30,686 nt of DNA from Pelargonium nanum (lineage: Eukaryota > Streptophyta > Magnoliopsida > Geraniales > Geraniaceae): contig JAYMTF010000754.1 in NCBI GenBank assembly GCA_036897485.1, positions 1 through 30,686 of the forward strand, written 5' to 3'. The position numbers and the translations under genes are program-made. The notes under the pieces are model-generated. The model ran no database searches. It was not told the origin of the DNA and was given only the letters and a program-made list of their open reading frames with translations. This document shows positions 22,094 to 30,686 of this stretch, piece by piece (the stretch's first letter is position 1; each line of letters opens with the position of its first letter).

Positions 22094-22151
22094 AAATAAT
22101 TTTCATTTCATGCAGATTGATTCTCTTTTCATACTCTTATTCGAAGTTGCT

Positions 22152-25100
22152 ATGGGACATAGACATCTGCCTAATACATCCCAAATGTCTGAGATAGACC
22201 AAGACCAAAACCAGTGTCATGGAGCTGTTGAAGGATCTTATTTAACTATAGGTAATGGAGCTGTGAGCACTTCAATTTATCTTTTTTTCTCCAGAGTTTT
22301 CTATGATTTGATTATAATCAGATTATCAATTCAGAATATGCCACACACTTGCTGGGTAGTCAACTATCTCAATATTGGTTGGTCTTAACTTTAAAAAAAT
22401 TTACATATTGGTATTGTTGAAGTCTTCAATACTCTCTGGGCTGTTTGTGACTGATTTGTATACCAAATCCACCTATTAGCTTAAGCTTTTAGGTTTGAAA
22501 GTTAATTTGGGATTGTTGTATATGGTTCTAGTCATTTGTTTTGTGGGGCCCATATGTGGGGGAGGTGTGTCCTACACAATCAAGGAGTACATGATGTACT
22601 CATAAACCTATTCTGCTATTCCACTTGCAGAAATTGTGTTAAAGTGGGTTGCTTATGCTCTATATGTTTACTTTTGGTACACATGCATAGCTCATTATGT
22701 TGTTACTTGTTAGACCTGCATGTAAGGGGGAATGTAGCTTTGTACACAAATTTGTTAGAATCCATTGAGTTTGTTACAACACATGCACATGTGGGTATAA
22801 GGGGAAACATAGACGTTCAACTAATTTCTCCTTAATTTTTTCCAATAAGGAATACAAGACACTCATTTTAGTACAGAGGGAGTATTGTTTATTGATGGAT
22901 TGACCTCTGCTTTAATACTCATTGTGTGCCCTGGACATTTTTTTTTTGCAGGAAGGGCTGTTGCACCTGAAAATGGTTCTTATGCTTATCCTAGAGAACA
23001 TAGAGTAACAAATAGAGGATATGATGCTTCTCAGCAAGATTTTGAAGGCAGGCTGGTTGATCATTCCTCATCAGGTTTCAGATTGGGAGGTCATTATATG
23101 CAGCCTGCTGGTTCTGGGACATCTTATGATTCTTTCCCAGGCTTCCCAACTGCTAGAAATATTAATATGGTCCCAGAGAATAATGCTGGCCATGCTCATC
23201 CTAACTTTCTCAACTGGCATACTACCAATGAAATTGAGGGAGGATCACTAGCTCCTACAATGGGCATTGTAAGAGGTCCATTCAAAAGGAAAAGCCCTGA
23301 TATCTCGGTAGCGTGTGAGAGAGGGGACACTAGCAGATTTTTTGCTGGCAGTTCCTCCAATTCTGAATTTCAACTGGAGAAATCAACAGTGGATCACCAA
23401 AATTATTCTTCGAGTTCCAATGGCTTGCCTCACTACTGGAGTGGCGGCAGATCTGTTGGCAGTGATGATTTTCAAAGGAATGTAAGAAGCCGATCTGGGC
23501 TTGATTTGGAACCCAACGCATGGAGAAATTATTCTTCAACTTACTCTTCCAATCATCACTGTTCAATGACTCACCCAAGAAACCATCAACGAACAGCTGA
23601 AATTACTAATTTGAATGGAAATGCAACTGTTCCCGAACCAACCCATAATACTGTATTTCCTGCTGCTCACGGGAGATTGCCAACTTCAGGTTGAGCCATA
23701 CCTTGCCTCTTGTTCTTAACCTTTTCCATGAATACTAAGAAAATGCCTTAACTCTTGTATGAACATGCAGAATATAATGGCATAAATCACGAGACAAATC
23801 AGTTTTTCGTTGGAGGAAGTAGTACGGAGATCGGTGGTCACTGCCATGGTCCCATTTTAAGCAGAAATCCTGTTTTACCCCCACAGTATCCTCAAGCACC
23901 ACACCCTCAGGCTGTTATGGGGAGCCGCATTAATTACTCTCGAGGAGCTGTACCTCCTCCATATACATCTGATCCAAGTTTCAGTCGTTTGGGTAGCGAA
24001 GCATCTTCCTCTGCAAATCATCTGCAGTTTCCCTCAGGAAGTTATTCTTCTCAACATTCAAGGCCATTGCCTGCAAGAGGCTGGCATAGTAACTACAGGG
24101 ATGGCAGGTCAAGGAGATTCCACAGACCTTCTAATGCAGTGGAGGGACATGATAGAATGAGATCTGAGGTGTGTATACTTGTTATTTTGAAGTTTATTTT
24201 TAAGTATAAAAGCTCTAGGGAACATAGTTAATGAGACTTCGAGTTCTGAGGGTTTTCACTTGGGAGTTCTTTTAGTCTTTGAATGGACATGATAAGACAG
24301 TCTATTTTCAGAAATTTACCATCTTGTAGAATGCATATTTCCCTTGATCATGCAGTTAGGTGACCACATCACGCTTTTATCTAACGTAGCTGTGGCCATT
24401 AGTGTCTCTTTCCTAGACTGGCATTTGTGTTGAGATGGCACAAGGCTCATAGATCATGTTCTGTGATTGACCGTTTATATCCTAATGGTTGCACAGATTC
24501 AGCTTTTTTTTTTTTTTCTTCTGTTAATCAGATAACGCACATGCTTTTATAATATGTGCTCGTAAGTACATAGAGAGGATGCTGGGTAGTTTTAAAATGT
24601 TAAAGATCCTATGATTTCAAGGTTATATTTCTTTCAAGGAAATGTTGGGAAACTGGCTTCTCATCTTTGAATCTCTTATTTTCTATTTACATTTTCCTCA
24701 AAGTTTCCAGGATCCAACCTGAGGCTAAGAGGTTCTTAGTCTATGAAACTAACAGGTTAGTGAAACTCGGATGTTATGTACCAACTGATATCACAGTTCT
24801 CATGCAAGTTGAACTGCCATCTTTGCATGTTTTATAACCTTCTAAATATGACAGCGTACCTTGAAGAGCACCTGACCCTGTCCGGGCTGAATTTAGTTTC
24901 TGCTTAATCAGTATTCTGACTTTCTCTGAATCAGATACTTAAACTGTGAACATTTAACATTTGCAGGCTTTCGCAATGATGGACCGTTCATCACTGTATG
25001 GTTCCCGAAATATGTTCGATCAATATAGAGACATGAGACTAGACGTAGACAACATGAGTTATGAGGTTAATATTGTGATTTACTTCATTTCCATGCTCCC

Positions 25101-25842
25101 TTCTATCTTCTCTCCTACTTGCATTGATTGTAGATTATTGTCTTTGGGCAGGAACTACTTGCTCTAGGAGAAAGGATAGGGAGCGTGAACACAGGATTAT
25201 CTGAAGAAGTGGTTCCAAAGTGCTTGATGGTGAAAACATACTGCTCATCAGATTGTAACCAGGAGGAAGCCTCTTGTGCTATCTGCCTTGTAAGCATTTG
25301 GTTATCTACACCTTTTTTTTTTAAAACTTGGAAGTTATTGGCCAAAAGCTGAGGCTTTTTAAAAAATAAATTTGATCAAAGTTGTGAGAACTGAGAAATA
25401 GTTTTCAATAACGGGGATGCACACACATATTGGTAGCCTATCTAGAAGATTAAACATCATGTCTGAGGTAAATGAGATCAATTCAATTCCATAAACATAA
25501 AGAATAGATCATTTTTGCGTCAGATGTTGGGCTTTTCTAATCTAATATTCATACGGGTTAGTTGACTATTTAGCTTAAGCAGGTTCGTTTGGCAATTATA
25601 GAGGGTACTCATTTTAATTTGAGCTGGTTCTGAATAAGAACTATCTATCTAGCCAACTGTAACTCACTCTTGATGTTGCCATTAATTGACAGGAGAAATA
25701 TGAGAACGGGGAGGAAATTGGAACAGTGAGGAAATGCGGGCATGACTACCACGTGGGTTGCGTCAAGAGGTGGTTGTCAATGAAGAATGTGTGCCCGATT
25801 TGCAAGGGACCTGCTCAAGCAGATGGGTCGGAGGAGAAATAA
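22152..25842 (+). CDS. HIP1: RING-H2 E3 ubiquitin ligase, HIP1/MBR type
   Basis: Coding exons: 22152-22251 (exon begins 22116), 22952-23689, 23771-24168, 24967-25065, 25152-25289, 25693-25842. Junctions are GT-AG and in frame, giving 540 residues. The protein opens with MGHRHL, as in this plant family. A long Ser/Asn/Gly/Pro-rich, probably disordered region follows (about 35-410). Then come the family blocks SSLYGSRNMFDQYRDMRLD and NMSYEELLALGERIG. The C-terminal RING-H2 uses C487, C490, C506, H508, H511, C514, C525 and C528 (CAIC, CGHDYHVGC, CPIC), with Trp518 in the usual place. All eight zinc ligands are present, so it should bind an E2 and transfer ubiquitin. Arabidopsis MBR1/MBR2 relatives promote turnover of Mediator subunit MED25, but the substrate here is unknown and the subgroup is uncertain. 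Confidence 0.9.
22858..22882 (-). mobile_element. Stowaway MITE end inside an E3 intron
   Basis: GACACTCATTTTAG, then TACAGAGGGAG, is the reverse complement of the CTCCCTCNGT-type Stowaway terminus; TA follows at 22883-22884 as expected for the target site. A matching left end was not found in the same intron (22252-22951), so the element is truncated or too diverged. It sits about 70 bases before the exon at 22952. Confidence 0.65.
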
Positions 25843-25847
25843 TTATT

Positions 25848-25866
25848 TATATATATATATATATGT
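25848..25866. repeat. (TA)n microsatellite in the E3 3' region
   Basis: An alternating AT run begins 6 bases after the E3 stop codon. Confidence 0.85.
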
Positions 25867-26231
25867 ATGTAGACAATTCTTGTAAATATTACTCATATGA
25901 ACAATCTGTCAATGGATATTTGACACATTCTAAAATGGATTGATCGTTTGTGTCTATATTGTTCATGCTTTATTTTTCCAATGGAAGTGTAGTCTAGAAT
26001 GGAGGTTTGGGTTTGATGGCTTTGGAACAATATGCATCAATTCATATACAGGTTGCAATCAAGCCAAGTATGGATATGAATTTCAGGTACTGGGAATGGG
26101 GAAGGTGAGAGATAATCTCAGTTAAAAGCTGAATAAGAAATTGGGCAAGTTTTTATTAGTCCGTGTATATGATAAATAATGAAATATTGTTCCATAACAA
26201 GTGTACTTTTTTCTATTTTGAAAAAAACTAA

Positions 26232-26505
26232 GGTTACGTTTGAAAACATGGATTTGATCTGAAACTCATAATTTGAAATGTTGTATTTCAAATATATATA
26301 TATTAAGGAAATTCCAAAAATAAATATAATGTTTGAAAAATTATAGAATTTTAAATGACAAGTTAAAAGCTCGACATTTGAAATCTGATGTTTTGAATTT
26401 ATTTGATTTGACACAAATCCAAATCCAAAATTTTAGTGTTCTCAAATACTTCATTTGGTTCAAATTCAAGCATTTCAAATGAAATGTTGGTTTCCAAACA
26501 CACCA
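26232..26505. mobile_element. Tourist-like (PIF/Harbinger) MITE
   Basis: The left end reads GGTTACGTTTGAAAAC, and the right end, on the opposite strand, reads TGGTGTGTTTGGAAAC; 11 of 16 positions match. Both sides carry TAA (26229-26231 and 26506-26508), the 3-bp target duplication expected for PIF/Harbinger elements. The length is 274 bp, very AT-rich, with no coding capacity. The ends are diverged, so the family assignment is tentative. Confidence 0.55.
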
Positions 26506-26969
26506 TAAAGTCAGTATATTCTCGTGATTATGGGTTAAAAATTACTAACTCATTACAATAATACTATCAATATGGGTATGAATTTCAAACCTATTGTTTA
26601 GGCCTTAGCACTTTTCTTGAATGTTCCTAGATTTATGGTCATAGCAATGAAAAAGTTCTACACTTGTTGTCAACTTACCTGCAACTGACACACTGTTATA
26701 TGTGTTTATCCAACAAGTATGACAATATTCCAAATTTTAATAAAGAAAAGGAAAGAAAAAAAAACAGAAATACATCTTTGATTTAAAATCACTTTCAAAT
26801 GATTCACATGAATTTACAGTTTCTGACTTTATGTACTGTAATTTTTTATTATAAGCAATGAAAAATGGCGACGAATTTGATCTTGATCAGAGAGTGATGC
26901 AATTCCTCAGAGATTTACATTGCAACATAACATACATCTATGTTGTCTTTTGGCTGCAGTGATTACAGA

Positions 26970-29110
26970 TCAGCTCTCAAATACTTCTCCAGCAAAATAC
27001 TGCTTGTGAACCATTTTTCTGTAATCTGCACAATTTGGACATCCACGGTACAGAAGAAGAGCATTAACACTACAGGTTTTCAAATTATACTGCTTTCAAT
27101 GCTGTTATCAGAAGTCAAAATTTGATACATGCAGCTTAAGCTGAAGGTTTGATTATGAGGAACCTGAAATTTCCTACCAAATAGTAGAAAGGAAAAAGAA
27201 AAAAAAACAATGAAGATTAGATAAGATATGAACCAACCTTCCTTATTGCTCCACAGAGAAGCAGCATAACTGTTGAGAGGACTCTCGGGGTTGGGCTCTG
27301 CACAACAACAAGATTAAGCTTAAGCCCCAAGAAACAAAGAAAAAATGAGTTCATGCAGCGAAGAGCATACAAACCTCCTAATAGACTTTGAATAGACAAC
27401 AGAATGGTTCTGCAATCATAAGCTGAAGACCACTTGTCCTGTGGAAACATACAGAGAATATGCATCAGTTCTGTAAGAATACATGCATATGAAATGCAAA
27501 TTAGTGCCATACAGTAAATGAACTAGAGCCAAGCTACTTTTAATGATTCGATATGTTCCTCTCTTCTTTTTTTCTTTACATTCAATTGCACAAGTTCAAT
27601 AAGAAAACATTCATTAAAAAGCAACATAAAATATTTATAAGAATGCCCCAGCCACTTCAAAGGTACAAGACTGACAAAATTGTATTGTTCTTTCCCAATA
27701 TCAGTAGTTTCATACCTGAAGAATGTCGAGACATATATTGCCAAACTGATCAACATTTGGATGGAAGCACATTGTCTCGAACTTGACTTGGGGCGGCTTG
27801 AAAGGGTAGTCCGTTGGAAAGCGCAAAGAAAGCTTGTACGATAAACCCTCATATACAGTTTCTTTTCCACCCTCAATTGTGCCAATCCATGTAAAAATGC
27901 TCTCGCCTTCAGGAAAAGCTGACACTCCAAGGTCTCCCCCAGTCATCTATAGAAATAAACGCGGTTAGATACAAAGGAAGATTTCATGATTCAACATGGT
28001 AGGAAGAATTACTCTTGAACTATTCACAGGCTCGTGCGAAATTTGACTAGGACTACCACCATTATATATATCTTCAAATTATTCACCAATTTTGTCATAT
28101 TGGTGCCAAAGAGAAAAAAAGAAGGTTGGTGTACCGCATTCTGGTTTAAGTAATTGATAAGATGGGAGTTAGGTAATAAGCAAAAATGCAAATCAGACAC
28201 GAGAACTGAAATATCCTTTTTTTTACTAAAGCGACTCTTCGGCAGAAAACTTCAGTTGTACCAAAAGCAAAGCAACATTTACTTATCTATACAGTAAATA
28301 CTCGGGATATGATAATAGACCTAAAGCAATACACATAACTTGCTGCAGCTTTACAGCCCTAAGAGACATGAACTGTGAGCATCAGCAGCAATTTATCATA
28401 TGTAAATAAAAGAAGGAAATGACAAAAACTACCATGGGAACTCTATAGTATCATGTCACAAAAACAAGCAAGATTTACATAACAGCTTATCATACTTCGG
28501 TAAATGACGTGCATAATTGGAGGAATCAACAAGAATCCAAGATAACATACCATCAAAGACATCAATTCCTTCTGAAGCCTGCAAAACAGAGAGAACACCA
28601 AATTCTTGAAAACCATTTCAATGAAATTAGATCACAAAGACAACCTAAAAACAACAAAATGAATAGGAGAATTAAGAGTAACCCACTAACCCTTTATGTC
28701 CTTGCTTGCTAGCCAAGAAAAAGAAAAGAAGAAGAAGAGATATAGGAAATAAAAGTTCATTAAGCAAAATTCTATAAACATAAATCAACATAAAGAAGAC
28801 TAATTACTCTTTTTTTGCTCCTCTTCTCATACTTCCTCAATTTTCTCGAGAAAAAAAAAACCCAGAAAGTTCTAGTTCTAGACTTCTAGTTCCAGAAAGA
28901 CGCTAACATACACAGGAAATTCAAATTCTAAACCTCAATTTTGAAGACATTGAACCAAACGGACACTGAAGCAGAGAAAATCACAGACCGCTGAGAGACA
29001 GAAGCAGTGTCGACGGGGTTAGTGGAAGGGTTGGGCTGTTTGGACGGAGCTCCGGTGGGTCGATGCGGGATCGACGAGTTCTCAGCCCTTGGATTGGGTC
29101 GGATTTCCAT
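26970..29110 (-). CDS. UBC19: Ubiquitin-conjugating enzyme E2, UBC19/UBC20 (E2-C) type
   Basis: Exons on the minus strand, 5' to 3': 29110-28989, 28578-28551, 27946-27716, 27438-27375, 27297-27238, 27025-26970. All are GT-AG and in frame, giving 186 residues; Arabidopsis UBC19/20 have about 180. A Pro/Asn/Ser-rich N-terminal extension (1-38) precedes the UBC fold. The core shows FPTDYPFKPPQVKFET, HPN (112-114), the active-site Cys122 in NICLDILQDKWSSAYD, then RTILLSIQSLLGEPNPESPL and YRKMV near the end. A TGA lies in frame just before the ATG (29120-29122), confirming the start. Members of this class are orthologues of UbcH10, which serves the anaphase-promoting complex in cyclin turnover. 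The second exon is only 28 bases. The C terminus (about 17 residues) differs from the Arabidopsis ending as I remember it. Confidence 0.92.
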
Positions 29111-29553
29111 GGATAAAGATCAGTGAACCAAGCAGTGAAACCAGTTCCGAGAAAGAGAGAGAGGATCGGAACTCAGAAATGGGTTTGGTTTGAGAATCAA
29201 AATGGGATTTTTGTTTCTGGGTATTGGAATTCAATATCGAAAACTGAAATCTCAGTGTTGGGTTCTGCAGTGAATCTGCAGTGTCCGTGTTGTGTTCTTT
29301 ATTTTGCTCAGCAATTTCTTGTATTGAAGAAAACTTATGAGATGAGAATATGAGATGGCGATGAACAATCTTATTAGCCAACTGCCACTTTTATTTATTT
29401 TATTGTTAATTCTTTGGGTGATATTTTATTTTGATAAATTGTTGGATTCGACTTCAAGGAGAAAAATGAAACCTTTTAGAAATATACTGTAATTTTCAAG
29501 AACAAAAAGTAGCTACTATTTTTTAAGGAGACAGAAAAGGAAATTCTACCAAC

Positions 29554-29612
29554 AAAGAATTGAGAGGAGAGTTTGATAAATAATAATAAAAAAAGAATTG
29601 AGAGGAGAGTTT
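29554..29612. repeat. Direct repeat of about 21 bp, 38 bp apart
   Basis: AAAGAATTGAGAGGAGAGTT followed by T occurs exactly at 29554 and again at 29592, separated by an AT-rich, A-tract spacer. Confidence 0.88.
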
Positions 29613-29919
29613 TTATTTCTCATTCTTTTTATTTAATTCATAACATCATTTCTTTGTTTTAAAACGACATTTTTCTTCTCAAAATTTTCATGGTCATATT
29701 GGTGATCAAATCGAGATACTTGAACTCACAAATGAAGTCGACATCTAGAAATTTTCGGATTTCTTCTTTCATGACATTTTCTCTCTTTCTCGAGTAGTTC
29801 CTCCTCTTTTGTTTTATCGACATAGCTATGAGAAGGATGACAAGTTATTGCTTCAATACTTTAAGATTGATTTCAAACATGTCCAGTAGGAATCCAAGCA
29901 AGGCGATTCGCATTGACCA

Positions 29920-30150
29920 TTACACGTCATGTGGAGGTATTGTTGAAAGAACTCTCATAAAGTTGTTCGTGGTGTGTGAGTGCAGTTCCTTGGCGAACGA
30001 TTGATTAACGAAAAGTGGGTGGGAGTTTGCCAAAAGGGCTACCGAAAGCGACATTAAGGCTTCACGAAGAGGTCTCTGCGGGGAGGCATCATGGGATGCT
30101 TCACAGATCTTCTGAAATTTACGAATTCCATACTCGAGTCTAGTGAGTCT
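29920..30150 (-). other. Unrecognised open frame, possible gene fragment
   Basis: The minus strand is open for 76 codons between a stop at 30151-30153 and one at 29920-29922, with no ATG in the first part. The translation includes LEYGIRKFQKICEASHD and LMSLSVALLANSHPLFVNQ, a mixed, protein-like composition unlike the low-complexity shadow frames nearby. I recognise no family. It could be an exon remnant of a pseudogene or transposon, or chance. Confidence 0.25.
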
Positions 30151-30540
30151 TTAAATTGTCCTGCTTCTAAGTTCATAATCCGAACTTAATAACTTCAATT
30201 GATGATGTGGTCTTTTAGTGTCATGTGCCGCATCACCATTCGGAAAATTAACTTATATTTTTTGTGCTTTGTATATATTTCCCTAAGATTAGGAGATAAG
30301 GATTCTCAAATATGAAATCAAAACCACAAATAAGCTTTCAATGTCCTCCAAAAGTGGACTTTAGTGGTAAGATGTCAAATCCAATATCACTATTCTTCAG
30401 TTCAATTAAATATGTTTTGTAACTTTCAATCTCAACAGGCAATTTTAAATTCAGCAAATTAAGCTAAGCAGTTCCATAATCACTTCTTTTTCTCCAAGTC
30501 AATATATATATTATTACAGTTGCATCACACATTTTATATA

Positions 30541-30686
30541 CTCCCTCCGTCCTAAAATGAGTGTCCTGTTTGTCTAAATTTTTGTCCCAAAATGAGTGTG
30601 CTGTTTCTATTTTAGGTTATTATATTATTGTTTTTCTCATATTACCCTTATCACTTATGAACTGCACATGGGCAGATTTGAACTGC
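30541..30686 (+). mobile_element. Stowaway MITE, left end, cut by the window edge
   Basis: CTCCCTCCGTCCTAAAATGA follows TA at 30539-30540, the standard Stowaway (Tc1/mariner-type) terminus and target. The segment AAAATGAGTGT, C or G, CTGTTT occurs twice (near 30556 and 30589), a known trait of these ends. The other terminus is beyond the window. Confidence 0.8.

Larger units (their letters stand above)
15403..22115 (+). other. Long leader intron of the E3 ligase gene (about 6.7 kb)
   Basis: No coding gene is supported in this stretch on either strand. Composition is T-rich on the plus strand, as in plant introns. It contains a (CT)n run at 18163-18181, a candidate alternative leader exon at 18028-18102 and an 81-bp tandem duplication ending just before the acceptor TTTCATGCAG (22106-22115). 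Open frames inside it (for example 19627-19818, 20411-20632, 20874-21137 minus and 21408-21665) match no domain I know. The stretch could be split by extra untranslated exons. Confidence 0.5.
25843..26969. other. Spacer between the convergent E3 and E2 genes
   Basis: This spacer must hold the 3' untranslated regions of both genes. It starts with a TA microsatellite at 25848-25866 just after the E3 stop and contains a Tourist-like MITE at 26232-26505. Open frames here (25758-25943, 25940-26125, 26118-26414 minus) are not credible genes. Confidence 0.6.
29111..30540. other. Upstream region of the E2 gene and intergenic DNA
   Basis: The first few hundred bases should contain the leader and promoter of the minus-strand E2 gene; no strong TATA box is seen. 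A 38-bp-spaced duplication lies at 29554-29612. The stretch 29920-30150 is less AT-rich and has an open frame on the minus strand. Apart from these I see no gene. Confidence 0.5.

Noticed and set aside
21942-22388. 148-codon frame as a full E3 start or separate gene
   Set aside because: Its first half is the 81-bp tandem repeat, and only the part after 22152 matches the E3 family start; it then reads into an intron.

Overview
The window is plant nuclear DNA, most likely from a eudicot. AT-rich intergenic DNA separates intron-bearing genes with GT-AG introns, and the encoded proteins have clear land-plant relatives. Transposon traces include a CACTA-type end, Stowaway and Tourist-like MITE traces, a Ty1/copia reverse transcriptase relic and a LINE-type RNase H relic. 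I cannot name the species; an asterid is only a guess. Gene names rest on remembered family sequences, not a search.

Five protein-coding genes are supported. (1) 2291-4600, minus: an intronless CRINKLY4-related receptor-like kinase closest to CCR1/CCR2, with a shortened activation segment. (2) 8669-8920, minus: a secreted six-cysteine defensin-like peptide. (3) 10813-13843, plus: an eight-exon gene for an RBL19/TMEM115-type rhomboid-like membrane protein of 305 residues. (4) 22152-25842, plus: a six-coding-exon RING-H2 ubiquitin ligase of the HIP1/MBR type, 540 residues, probably transcribed from near 15.2 kb through a leader intron of about 6.7 kb. (5) 26970-29110, minus: a six-exon ubiquitin-conjugating enzyme of the UBC19/UBC20 (E2-C) type, 186 residues. 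The exon joins of genes 3-5 were built by hand; every junction keeps GT-AG and reading frame.

Layout: 1-2290 is transposon-scarred intergenic DNA; 2.3-4.7 kb the receptor kinase; 4.8-8.6 kb intergenic with an 85-bp tandem duplication and a LINE relic; 8.7-9.0 kb the peptide gene; 9.0-10.8 kb intergenic; 10.8-13.8 kb RBL19; 13.9-15.2 kb intergenic and promoter; 15.2-25.9 kb the E3 gene; 25.9-26.9 kb a short spacer holding a MITE; 27.0-29.1 kb the E2 gene; 29.1-30.7 kb E2 upstream DNA and a Stowaway end.

The genes do not form a cluster or pathway in the bacterial sense. The one functional echo is the tail-to-tail pairing of a RING E3 and an E2, whose stop codons lie about 1.1 kb apart. I found no clear new biological system. 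The best leads are the activation-segment deletion in the receptor kinase, the isolated cysteine-rich peptide, the very long E3 leader intron with an 81-bp tandem duplication next to its acceptor, and the E3-E2 neighbourhood. No tRNA, rRNA or CRISPR array was recognised.
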